Shown here: one piece after another, positions 46,834-55,338 of the stretch | Layout of the letters: every line of letters begins with the position of its first letter | How positions within the stretch are numbered: the stretch's first letter is position 1 | From: an uncultured Myxococcaceae bacterium | Lineage (GTDB): Bacteria > Myxococcota_A > Polyangia > Polyangiales > Ga0077539 | DNA length: 64,000 bases | Assembly (NCBI GenBank): GCA_945952225.1 | Contig: CAMFHP010000023.1 | Span: 1-64,000, forward strand | Direction of reading: 5' to 3' | Translations under genes and position numbers: made by a program | Notes under the pieces: model-generated | Database searches by the model: none | The model's input: only the letters and a program-made list of their open reading frames with translations | Told to the model about the DNA's origin: nothing

Positions 46834-47932
46834 CGGCAAGATGGCCTTCGCCGAGCACCTCGAAGAACTCCGCGCCCGCATCGTGCGCGCGGGCTTCGCC
46901 GTGCTCCTCGGAATGATCGTCGCGTGGAACTACCGCGAGCGCCTCCACGCCTGGCTCCTGCGCCCGTTGGAAATCGCCTGGTTCTGCCGCGCGCGCCGCG
47001 GCTGCGAGGTGCCCGCGGTCTCGCGCTGGATGCTCCACCCCGAGGAGTTCCACGCCACGCGCAACGCGGCGATGGCGGCGCTCACGCGCACGGCCGACGG
47101 CTTTCCGCTGACCCCGCAGATCCACTGGGCCGACCCCACGGCGGGCTTCGTCTCGTACCTGAAGCTCGCGGCCCTCGGCGGCTTCGTGCTCGCGCTCCCC
47201 GTGGTGTTCTACCAGCTCTGGTCGTTCATCGCGCCGGGGCTCTACCCCCGCGAGAAGCGCCTCGCGCTGCCCTTCGTGTTCTTCTCCACGGCCTTCTTCG
47301 TGGCCGGCGCGACCTTCGGGTACTACCTGGTCTTTCCTGCGGCGCACGAGTACTTCCTGAGCTTCAGCGGCCGCGTGCCGGGCACCTCCGTCGCCATCGT
47401 GCCCACCATCATGATGGACGAGCACCTGTCGTTCTCGTCGCAGATGCTCCTCGCGTTCGGCGTGGTGTTTCAGCTCCCGCTGTTCGTGTTCTTCCTCTCG
47501 CTCGCGGGCCTCGTGACGTGGGTGCAGCTCCTGAAGTTCGGGCGCTACTTCACCGTGCTCGCGTTCATCCTCGCGGCGGTGCTCACGCCCACGCCCGACG
47601 TCTTCTCGCAGGTGATGCTCGGCCTGCCGCTCGTGGGGCTCTACTTCGTGGCCGTCTTCATGGCCTACCTCTTCGGCCCGAAGACCGCGCGCGCCTGGCG
47701 CTCCACCGACGACGGCAGCGCCGCGAAGCCCGCGCCCGCGCCCGCACCCGTGAAGCCCGCCGCGCCCGCGAAGCCCGTCGTGGCGAAGCCCGCGCTCGAC
47801 AAACCCGCGGCGGCGAAGGCCCTCCTCGACAAGCCCACGAGCGCCGCGCCGCTCTCGTCGGAGGAGCAGGCCCGCTTCGACGCGGCCCGCGCCGAGAAGA
47901 TCCGCCGCTGGGAAGAAGAGCAGAAGAAGTAG
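46826..47932 (+). CDS. tatC: Twin-arginine translocase subunit TatC with extended tail
   Basis: This 368-residue protein has six membrane helices and TatC signatures: FAEHLEELRARIVRAG at the N-terminus, FYQLWSFIAPGLYPREKR, FGYYLVFPAAHEYFLSF and the PTPDVFSQVMLGLPLVGLY helix. It recognises twin-arginine signal peptides. Against the usual 250 residues it has an enlarged first periplasmic loop (about residues 50-105, two Cys) and a 100-residue cytoplasmic Ala/Pro/Lys-rich tail with AKP repeats, ending in a charged helix. Start ATG overlaps tatB, with GAGGAG inside tatB. Confidence 0.95.
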   Translation: MDDGKMAFAEHLEELRARIVRAGFAVLLGMIVAWNYRERLHAWLLRPLEIAWFCRARRGCEVPAVSRWMLHPEEFHATRNAAMAALTRTADGFPLTPQIHWADPTAGFVSYLKLAALGGFVLALPVVFYQLWSFIAPGLYPREKRLALPFVFFSTAFFVAGATFGYYLVFPAAHEYFLSFSGRVPGTSVAIVPTIMMDEHLSFSSQMLLAFGVVFQLPLFVFFLSLAGLVTWVQLLKFGRYFTVLAFILAAVLTPTPDVFSQVMLGLPLVGLYFVAVFMAYLFGPKTARAWRSTDDGSAAKPAPAPAPVKPAAPAKPVVAKPALDKPAAAKALLDKPTSAAPLSSEEQARFDAARAEKIRRWEEEQKK

Positions 47933-47954
47933 CGGCGCCCCACGGCGACGGCGA

Positions 47955-49631
47955 TCACCGCGCGCCGCGCCACCGTCCGAGCGCCGCGGGCGCCGCGAGC
48001 ACGTACACCCCGATGAGCGCCGAGAGCACCGCGTAGCGGTCGTCGTAGAAGAACGACAGCGCGGGCATCACCGTCGCGACCTGCATCACCGCGAGCATCG
48101 CGAGGGTGAAGCGCTCCCAGCGGGGCAGGGCCGCGGCGAGCACCACGAGCACCATCGCGATGGCCCAGTAGTACGAGCTCAGGTACGCGAGGCACCACAC
48201 GGCGCCCACCGACGCGGCGGTGACCATCCACGGGGTCTTCACGCGGCGCAGTCGCCAGGCCATCGCGGCCACGAGCGCGAGGCTCAGCACGCGGTACACG
48301 CGGCGCCACGACTCCCAGTGGGCGGTGCGCATCGCGGCCCAGCGGTCGGTGATCTGCTGCTGACCGAAGCGGCGCTGCACGGCTTCGAGGCGGCCGTCGA
48401 AGGTGAACTCGAAGGCGTTGCGCAGCCCGATGCGGTTGCTCGACATCTCGCTGTCGTGGTGACGGATGTGCTGCAACCACGCGGGCCAGTCGCCGACGCC
48501 CGAGTACAGCGCCGAGAGGGCCACGAGGATCACCACGCTCGCCGCGAAGCCCAGCGCGAAGCGCACCCAGCGCGGATCGAGCTTGCGATGGCGGGCGAGC
48601 GACCAGAGCTGCGTCACGCCGCCGCCGAGGAGGAGCGCCGCGGGAAAGCCCCGCGTGGCCGCCGCCCATCCGAGCGCCGCGCCCGCGAGCGCGTGGCGGT
48701 TGCGGCGCTGGAGGCACAGCGAGAAGAGCACCAGCACGAACCAGTCTTCGCGGAGAAAGGTGCCGGCCATCCACGCGGCGGAGGCGGGCTCCTGCGTGCC
48801 CCAGAAGATCATCGCGAGGGCCGCGGTGCGGGTGCGAAAGGCCCAGCCGAGGGCCGCGAAGGCCGCGGCGAGGAGCAGCGGATCGACGGCCGCGAGCACG
48901 CGCAGTGACGTGGTCGTGGCGCGCGCGGGGAGGCGCGCGAGGGTGCCTTCGAGGAGCGTCCAGACGGGCGTGGGGTTGTACCCGTGGTCGGTCTGGATGC
49001 CGACCCAGTACTCGTCTTCGCTCGCGTCGCGGAACCACTTCACGTCGTCGCGGAAGTTCTGCCAGCGCGCGGCGGAGAAGCGCTGATGACAGAGGTCGGT
49101 GTACTGCAACGCGGTCACGGCCGGTCGCTCGATGCCCGTGCGCAGCTCGCGGTAGATGCGCGTGCGGAGCACCGCGGGTCCGCGCAGCTCGGCCTCGGCC
49201 ACGGCGGTGCACTCGTAGAGCCACGGGTACCCGAGCTCGGCGTGGTAGCGCGCCCCGAGGTAGTAGTGGAACACGTCGCGTCGGTGCACGAGCTGGAGGT
49301 GCGACGCCTGACCGAACTGCGCCCACGCGCCGAGCGCTACCATCGCCAACGCGAGCGCCACACCGTCGACACGCACACGCGGAACGGGCGTTCCCGCGGC
49401 CTCGCGGCGACGCTCCATCGCGACGAGCCACAGGGCCAGCAATGCGATGCCGGCCTTCGCGCGACGGAGCTCGGTCTCGGTGATGCCCGCGAGCGTGAGG
49501 CGCCAGATCACCAGCGTGGCGAACACCCCCGACACGGCCATGAGCGCCACGCGAAGGGCGCGGTGCAGGCCCGACGTGCGCCATCCGAGGGCGAAGCACA
49601 CGAGCGCGGCGAGGGCGAACGCTGCCGTCAC
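47955..49631 (-). CDS. Polytopic membrane protein, possibly GT-C-type glycosyltransferase
   Basis: This 558-residue protein has roughly twelve membrane helices and a large polar loop after the third or fourth helix with VFHYYLGARYHAELGYPWLY and YNPTPVWTLLEGTLARLP. An acidic/aromatic loop and many helices fit lipid-linked-sugar (GT-C) glycosyltransferases, but no diagnostic motif is certain. The GTG start overlaps the previous membrane protein stop (GTGA). It ends 22 bases from the convergent tatC. Confidence 0.7.
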   Translation of the reverse strand: MTAAFALAALVCFALGWRTSGLHRALRVALMAVSGVFATLVIWRLTLAGITETELRRAKAGIALLALWLVAMERRREAAGTPVPRVRVDGVALALAMVALGAWAQFGQASHLQLVHRRDVFHYYLGARYHAELGYPWLYECTAVAEAELRGPAVLRTRIYRELRTGIERPAVTALQYTDLCHQRFSAARWQNFRDDVKWFRDASEDEYWVGIQTDHGYNPTPVWTLLEGTLARLPARATTTSLRVLAAVDPLLLAAAFAALGWAFRTRTAALAMIFWGTQEPASAAWMAGTFLREDWFVLVLFSLCLQRRNRHALAGAALGWAAATRGFPAALLLGGGVTQLWSLARHRKLDPRWVRFALGFAASVVILVALSALYSGVGDWPAWLQHIRHHDSEMSSNRIGLRNAFEFTFDGRLEAVQRRFGQQQITDRWAAMRTAHWESWRRVYRVLSLALVAAMAWRLRRVKTPWMVTAASVGAVWCLAYLSSYYWAIAMVLVVLAAALPRWERFTLAMLAVMQVATVMPALSFFYDDRYAVLSALIGVYVLAAPAALGRWRGAR

Positions 49632-50608
49632 GACGGATCCTCCGCGGTGCGCGGGAGGAGCCCCAGCGCGAGGCACACACCCATCACCACGGGCCACGCG
49701 GCGAGGTGCGGCGGCGTGCGCTCCGCCCGCAACGCCACACCGAGCAGGCCCGAGAGTGCGACGAGCGCGCCGAGCGTGCCGTGGGCCCGGTCGAAGCGCG
49801 CGCGCTGCGAGACGAACACCCCCACGAGCGCGAGCACCATCGCCCACGCGAGGACAGACAATGTCAGCCCGGGAGTGTCGGTGTTTCCGTAGGGAAACAA
49901 CAGTCCGCGGAGCGTGCGGGCTGCGGCGTCGAGGGCGTGCGGGGCCATCGGAGGGAGCGCGTTCGGGAGCACGAGGGTGAGGGCGCCGAGGGAGAGTCCG
50001 ACGACGGTCCCGTGGCGGCGCGCGGTGCCGTGGGCGCGCGATGGGGGCACGAGCCAGCGGGTGGCGCAGAGGCCCAGCAGCGAGCCGTGGAGGGTGAAGG
50101 GCGCGAGGGCCGTGAGGGCCGAGAGTCCGCGCTCGTGGGAGGCGTCGCGGGCGGGGGCCTGCGCGAAGGCCACGGTGAGGAGTGCGGTCACGAGCATCTC
50201 GCGGCCTTCGAGGGTGGCCACGGCCTGGGCGGTCAGCGGGTGCAGCGCGAGGAGGAGCACCGCGGCGCGCGCGTCGGGGCGCGTGCGGTCGACGAGGGCC
50301 GCGAGCACGAGGAGCGTCGCGAGGTGGTGCAGCGCGGCCTTGGCGAAGAACCACTGCCAGCCGAGCCAGTGGAGCGGGCCCGCGAGGGGGCGCCACACGG
50401 CGCGGTGTTCGCCCGAGAGTTCGAGGATGCGCGCGGGCTCGCGGAGCATCACGGGGAGGCCCGCCATGTCGCGGAGCGCGAGCTCGTCGTGGAGCATCGC
50501 GCGGTCGCTCGGGCGCAGCGGCGAGAAGAGAAACGCCGCGTGCGGGAGCAGCGCCGCGAAGTGCCACCACGGACGCTGCGGAGAGACGGTTCCGTCGGCG
50601 CGGGTCAC
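49628..50608 (-). CDS. Polytopic membrane protein of unknown function
   Basis: This 326-residue protein has about eight hydrophobic helices. The first periplasmic-looking loop is rich in Arg/Leu/Glu (RDMAGLPVMLREPARILEL) and a RAHGTARRHGTV loop lies in the middle. It is coupled by GTGA to the glycosyltransferase-like gene, so both likely work in one membrane complex or pathway. Start is GTG 50608; no ATG is available in frame nearby. Confidence 0.7.
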   Translation of the reverse strand: MTRADGTVSPQRPWWHFAALLPHAAFLFSPLRPSDRAMLHDELALRDMAGLPVMLREPARILELSGEHRAVWRPLAGPLHWLGWQWFFAKAALHHLATLLVLAALVDRTRPDARAAVLLLALHPLTAQAVATLEGREMLVTALLTVAFAQAPARDASHERGLSALTALAPFTLHGSLLGLCATRWLVPPSRAHGTARRHGTVVGLSLGALTLVLPNALPPMAPHALDAAARTLRGLLFPYGNTDTPGLTLSVLAWAMVLALVGVFVSQRARFDRAHGTLGALVALSGLLGVALRAERTPPHLAAWPVVMGVCLALGLLPRTAEDPS

Positions 50609-50669
50609 AGGGACCGCGGATGATGCCGTGAGCGGTGGCGCAGAAGGAAAGACTTTCTGCGCGCGGCGC

Positions 50670-52076
50670 TCACCCGTGGCGCGGACGGAGGTGCATCGGG
50701 AGCGAGGGGCCGGGACGGAGGGTGATTCCGCGTTCGGGCACGACCCGGGCGCCGGGGCTGAGCTCCAGACGGAACCGCTGCGAGACCTGCGCGAGGATGA
50801 GCTGCGCTTCCATCATCGCGAACTGGTTGCCGATGCACACGCGGGGGCCGCCGCCGAAGGGAAAGTACGCGAAGGGCGCGCGTCCCTCGCTGCGCGCGGG
50901 GGTGAAGCGCTCGGGGTCGAACGCTTCGGGGTCCGACCAGAAATCAGGGTGACGGTGCGTGGCCCACGGGCTCACGAGCACCTGCGTTCCCTTCGACACC
51001 CGGTAGCCGCACACCTCGTCGTCTTCGAGGGGAAATCTCCCGATGATCCACGCCGGGGGATAGAGCCGCATGGACTCCTGCACCACGCACTTCGTGTACG
51101 GGAGCGCCGCGAGGTCGGCCACGGTGGGCGTGCGGTCACCGAGCGCGCGATCGACTTCGGCGTAGAGCTTCGCGGCCACCTCGGGGTGCTTCGCCAGAAG
51201 GTAGAACGTCCACGACAGGGCGTTCGAAGTGGTCTCGTGGCCCGCGGCGAAGATGGTCACGGCCTCGTCGCGGAGCTGCGCGTCGGTCATGGCCTCGCCG
51301 GTCTCTTCGTCGCGCGCTTCGAGGAGCATTTCGAGCAGGTCGTGGTGGCCGCCGGGGCTCGCGCGACGCTCCGCGAGGAGCTTCCACAGCACGTCGTCGA
51401 TGGTCTTCACCGCGTGGAGAAAGCGCCGGTTCTCGGGCGTGGGCCACGCGAGGGGAACGTCGACCAGTCGAATGATCCGCGCGTTGGTGTTGAGCGTGAG
51501 GAAGCTCAGCGCGTCGCCCACCACGTCGGCCTCGCCCGAGAGGTCCTTGCCGAGGAGCGTCTCGCTCGCGATGCGCATGGTGAGGGTCATCATCGCGCGG
51601 TCGACATCGATCGGTTCGTCGGAGGGATGCCACCGCGCGAGCATGTCGTTCGTGGCGCGGGTCATCGTGGCCGCGAAGCCCTCGATGCGATGACGGTGAA
51701 ACGCCGGGGCCGCGATGCGCCGCTGGCGCTTCCAGAAATCACCCTCCGAGGTGACCAGCCCGTTGCCGAGAAAGAGCCGCATCTTCTCGAAGCCCCGCGT
51801 CTGCTTCGAGTAGGCCTTCGCGTTGGTCTGCAGCACGTGCCGCACGCCGTCGGGGTGAAACACCATCACGAAGTTCGCGCCGGGCACCCGCAGCGACGCC
51901 GCGGTTTTGTACGTCGCGCACCACCGCGCGAAGGTGTTCAACGGATCATCGCGGAACACCCGCGCGTGCCCGAGCACGCCGTCACCGGGCGGCATCGGGG
52001 CTTCGCGCTCGCCGACCGTGGGGCGCAGCGAGCGAGACATCTTTCGCGCAAAGGTCCGGGCCTCATCGACGAACAT
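50670..52076 (-). CDS. Cytochrome P450
   Basis: This 468-residue haem monooxygenase has the I-helix AGHETTS, ExxR (ESMRLYPP), the Pro-rich PEAFDPERF and the cysteine loop FPFGGGPRVCIGNQFA (Cys414 haem ligand). It resembles soluble bacterial CYPs of the fatty-acid/alkane (CYP102/CYP110-like) type; substrate unknown. The ATG 52076 has GAGGAG eight bases upstream; a longer shadow frame reaches 52205. Divergent from a DUF1295 reductase-like gene, which may point to lipid or sterol chemistry. Confidence 0.93.
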   Translation of the reverse strand: MFVDEARTFARKMSRSLRPTVGEREAPMPPGDGVLGHARVFRDDPLNTFARWCATYKTAASLRVPGANFVMVFHPDGVRHVLQTNAKAYSKQTRGFEKMRLFLGNGLVTSEGDFWKRQRRIAAPAFHRHRIEGFAATMTRATNDMLARWHPSDEPIDVDRAMMTLTMRIASETLLGKDLSGEADVVGDALSFLTLNTNARIIRLVDVPLAWPTPENRRFLHAVKTIDDVLWKLLAERRASPGGHHDLLEMLLEARDEETGEAMTDAQLRDEAVTIFAAGHETTSNALSWTFYLLAKHPEVAAKLYAEVDRALGDRTPTVADLAALPYTKCVVQESMRLYPPAWIIGRFPLEDDEVCGYRVSKGTQVLVSPWATHRHPDFWSDPEAFDPERFTPARSEGRAPFAYFPFGGGPRVCIGNQFAMMEAQLILAQVSQRFRLELSPGARVVPERGITLRPGPSLPMHLRPRHG

Positions 52077-52216
52077 CGCGACCGCTCCTCGGGCCCAGGG
52101 AGTGTGTGTGCCGGGCCCTCTACGCCCGCCGCGCGGGCGGCGAACGATCGCGCGTCCCGCGGGCTTCGTCCACGGTGCGCGCGGCCTGAACCGCTCACCG
52201 GGCATCCCACCGTGCG

Positions 52217-53026
52217 ATGGAGCCTTCGCTCATCACCGGCAACGCCCTCTCCGTGCTCGCCCTCATGGGCGCGCTCTGGGTCTGGAGCGTCGTGCGCCGC
52301 GACGCGAGCGTGGTCGACCCGTGGTGGTCCATGGGCTTCCTCCTCGTGGCCGTGCGCACCGTGGCCGTGACGGGTGCGACGCCCGCCAAGCTGTGCCTCC
52401 TCGCGCTCGTGGCGCTCTGGGCCGTGCGCCTCTGGATGCACCTCCTCGTGCGCTCCATCGGTCGCCCCGAAGACCCGCGCTACCAGGCCTTTCGCGCGCG
52501 CTACGGCGCCGACCGCTACTGGTGGGTGAGCCTCTTTCAGGTCTTTCTCCTCCAGGGCGCGCTGATGGTCCTCGTGTCGCTCCCGCTCCAGCTCGCGTGC
52601 GCCGCGCCGGGCCCCGACCCCATGGGCCCCCACGACCTCGCGGGCCTCGGACTCTTCGCGCTGGGCTTCGTCTTCGAATCCGTCGGCGACGCGCAGCTCA
52701 CGCGCTTTCGCAACGACCCCGCCTCGCGGGGACGCGTGCTCGACACGGGCCTCTGGCGCTACACCCGCCACCCCAACTACTTCGGCGAGTCGCTCATGGC
52801 CTGGGGCCTCTGGCTCTGCGCCCTCGACCGCGCGTGGGGGCCGTGGGCGGCGCTCTCGCCCGCGCTCATGACCTGGCTGCTGCTCCGCGTGTCGGGCGTC
52901 ACGATGCTCGAACGGCAGCTCGTGAAGACCCGTCCCGGGTACGAAGACTATGTGCGCCGCACGTCGGCCTTCGTCCCGATGCCCCCGCGCGCGCCGCTCG
53001 CTGCGGGCGCTCAGCGCGAGACGTAG
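52217..53026 (+). CDS. DUF1295 membrane protein (steroid 5-alpha-reductase-like)
   Basis: This 269-residue protein has about six membrane helices and the C-terminal signature RVLDTGLWRYTRHPNYFGE of DUF1295/isoprenylcysteine-methyltransferase-like proteins, plus GYEDYVRRTSAFVP at the end. Members act on double bonds or alkyl groups of membrane lipids (family knowledge); the exact reaction is unknown. Its last 16 bases overlap the end of the convergent kinase gene. Confidence 0.9.
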   Translation: MEPSLITGNALSVLALMGALWVWSVVRRDASVVDPWWSMGFLLVAVRTVAVTGATPAKLCLLALVALWAVRLWMHLLVRSIGRPEDPRYQAFRARYGADRYWWVSLFQVFLLQGALMVLVSLPLQLACAAPGPDPMGPHDLAGLGLFALGFVFESVGDAQLTRFRNDPASRGRVLDTGLWRYTRHPNYFGESLMAWGLWLCALDRAWGPWAALSPALMTWLLLRVSGVTMLERQLVKTRPGYEDYVRRTSAFVPMPPRAPLAAGAQRET

Positions 53027-55272
53027 CCCGCGCGCTCCAACAACGTCTGACCCTGGGGACCGAGCGCAAAATCGAGGGCCGCGCGCTCGGCGCCGAAGGG
53101 CTGTCCGCGGGTGTAGAGCACCACCGGGCGCACCAGCGGATACGTTCCGTTGCGGATCGTGTCGCGCGTCGGGGTGACGGCTTCGCGCGACCCGTCGCGG
53201 CGCATGGGCACCACGCGCACCGGGCCCGTGACCCACGCGAGACGCACGAGCGCGATGGCCGCAGGGTCGCGCGCCACGGCGGCCACGGCGGCGGCCTCGT
53301 CGGGCACCACGGGGGCTGTGGAGAGCACCACGCGCGGCGCGAAGGGGGCCGCGAGCGGGAGCACCGCGTCGTCGAGAAAGGCCCGCGTGGGCGCGCCCGC
53401 GCCGCTGGTGATCGGGTGCACGTCGCCGCGCAGTCCGTGAAGGGGGTGAAAGCTCCGCGCGCGCCCGTTGAAGAGGGCCGCGAGCTCGGAGGTCGAGAGC
53501 GACGGCAGCGGGTTCGACGGGTGAACGATCACCACCGCGTGGTCATAGCCTGTCACGTGCTCGCTGGCGGGGGAACGGATCTCGATGCCCAGCGCGCGCG
53601 CCGCGGTCACCTCGCGCTCGCCCGCGAATCCAGCACGGAGCGCGAGCGTGCCTTCGCCGCGGAGGAGCCGCGCGAGCGCGTCGCCGTGGTCGACCGCGAG
53701 CGTCGTCGAGGACGTTCCCTCTCGCAGCGCCGTAGCCCACGGGAGCGCCACGCCCTCGTGCAGCGACGGGTCGGCGAGGAGCGTCGCCGCGGCGGTCACC
53801 ACCACGGGCGCAGGCTCGTTGCGCACGGCCACGGGGAGCGTGTGGCGCGACGCATCGAGGCGCTCGCGGGTGCGGTACCAGCTCACGCCCATCGCGAGGG
53901 CCATGAGCCATCCCGCGAGGGCCGCGGCGGTGCGCACCGAGAGCCGCGCGGCTTCGGGCACCCGCGACGGACGATCGACGTCGGGCACCGTGGCGATCGT
54001 GGGGACCGTGGAGACCGAGGGGAGGGGAGAAGGTGCGGGGGCGTGCGGAGGATCCTGTTGCGGGCGCAGTCCCGACGGTGCGGGAGGTTCGGCGAGGCCC
54101 AGCGCCGAGGGGCGCGCGGAGACCGTGGCCGACGAGGTGGCGGCGCTCGCGGGCAGTCCGTCGCCGGGCGTGATCGCGGGCCACGGACCGGACACCGCCG
54201 CGGGCGGACGCAGCGACGCGGGACGCGACGAGCTCATGGCCGCCATGGCCGCGAGGGCCACGTCGTCGTCGGGGTTCTCGACGAGCTGACCCGACGCGAT
54301 GCGCTCCCAGCGGTCTTCGATGGATTGACCGTCGAGGGCGAGGGCCACGAGGCGCGCGAGGTCTTCGGGGGTGACCGCCCAGCGGTTGTCGGCCATCACC
54401 ACGTCGAGGGCGTCGCGCATCTGGGCGGCCGTGGTCCAGCGCTCGTCGGGGGCGCGCGCGAGGCCGCGCATCACCACGTCGGCGAGGTTCGCGGGGTACT
54501 CGGGCACGTGCCGCGACGGCGGCGGAACGGTGTCGTGCACGATGGCCCGGTACAGCTCCGGCGCGCTCTGCCCGCGGAACAACCGACGGCTCCCCGTCGA
54601 CGTCTCGTAGAGCACCACGGCGAGGGAGAAGAGATCCGCGCGGGCGTCGATGTCCGCCGCGGCGTTCCACTGCTCCGGGGCCATGTAGCCGAACTTGCCC
54701 TTGATCTGCGCGCCCTGCGTGCGACCGGCGCGCGTCTCGGCCCGCGCGATGCCGAAGTCCACGACCTTCACCACCCCGTTCACGTCGACGAGCACGTTCT
54801 GGGGAGAGAGGTCACGGTGCACGAGCCGCAGCGGTTGCCCGTCGGCGTTCACGGCCTCGTGGGCGTGCTGCATCCCTTCGAGCGCGTCTCGCGCGATGCG
54901 CGCCGCCAGCGGAATGGGGATCGACCGACGACGCCCCGCGAGGTTCTGCATGATCGTGGCGAGCGAGAGTCCGCGCACGAGCTCCATCGCGAGGTAGAGC
55001 CGCCCGCCCTCTTCGCCGACCTCGTACACCTGCACCAGGTTGGGGTGCTTGAACTCCGCGGCCACCATGGCCTCGCGAAGGAACATCCGCACCTGCTCGG
55101 GATCGCCCGACGCATCGTGCTTGAGCACCTTCACCGCGACGTTCTTCGCAAAGCCGAAGGCCCCCACCTGACGGGCCAGGTACACGTCGGCCATGCCCCC
55201 CGAGGCGATGCGGCGTTCGAGAATGTACCGACCGAGCTTGAGGCTCGCGGCGACGGGGGACTCCGCGCTCAC
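53011..55272 (-). CDS. Ser/Thr protein kinase fused through one membrane helix to a PstS-like phosphate-binding domain
   Basis: This 753-residue protein has two parts. Residues 14-280 are a complete eukaryotic-like kinase: glycine loop RIASGGMADVY, VAVKVLK (Lys48), HRDLSPQNVL (Asp154), DFG (Asp172) and YMAPEQW. Then come an Ala/Pro/Ser linker and a membrane helix near residues 447-464 (ALAGWLMALAMGVSW). The C-terminal ~290 residues look like a phosphate ABC-type binding protein: GYDHAVVIVHPSNPLPSLST, ELAALFNGRARSF, and the ending NGTYPLVRPVVLYTRG to ALDFALGPQGQTLLERAGYV. With a single helix this domain would lie outside the cytoplasm and could sense a ligand, perhaps phosphate. Start is GTG 55272. 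Kinase class is clear; the sensor is inferred. Confidence 0.9.
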   Translation of the reverse strand: MSAESPVAASLKLGRYILERRIASGGMADVYLARQVGAFGFAKNVAVKVLKHDASGDPEQVRMFLREAMVAAEFKHPNLVQVYEVGEEGGRLYLAMELVRGLSLATIMQNLAGRRRSIPIPLAARIARDALEGMQHAHEAVNADGQPLRLVHRDLSPQNVLVDVNGVVKVVDFGIARAETRAGRTQGAQIKGKFGYMAPEQWNAAADIDARADLFSLAVVLYETSTGSRRLFRGQSAPELYRAIVHDTVPPPSRHVPEYPANLADVVMRGLARAPDERWTTAAQMRDALDVVMADNRWAVTPEDLARLVALALDGQSIEDRWERIASGQLVENPDDDVALAAMAAMSSSRPASLRPPAAVSGPWPAITPGDGLPASAATSSATVSARPSALGLAEPPAPSGLRPQQDPPHAPAPSPLPSVSTVPTIATVPDVDRPSRVPEAARLSVRTAAALAGWLMALAMGVSWYRTRERLDASRHTLPVAVRNEPAPVVVTAAATLLADPSLHEGVALPWATALREGTSSTTLAVDHGDALARLLRGEGTLALRAGFAGEREVTAARALGIEIRSPASEHVTGYDHAVVIVHPSNPLPSLSTSELAALFNGRARSFHPLHGLRGDVHPITSGAGAPTRAFLDDAVLPLAAPFAPRVVLSTAPVVPDEAAAVAAVARDPAAIALVRLAWVTGPVRVVPMRRDGSREAVTPTRDTIRNGTYPLVRPVVLYTRGQPFGAERAALDFALGPQGQTLLERAGYVSR

Positions 55273-55338
55273 AGAGCCCGACTGTAGCGCAGGGCGTCAC
55301 GCGGGCGCACCGTGCGTCGAGGTAGGGAAACCGAGGTT

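Noticed and set aside
51907-55287. 1126-residue plus-strand open frame
   Set aside because: Antisense to the kinase and P450; composition dominated by R, H, G and E with no motifs, while the opposite strand carries full kinase motifs.
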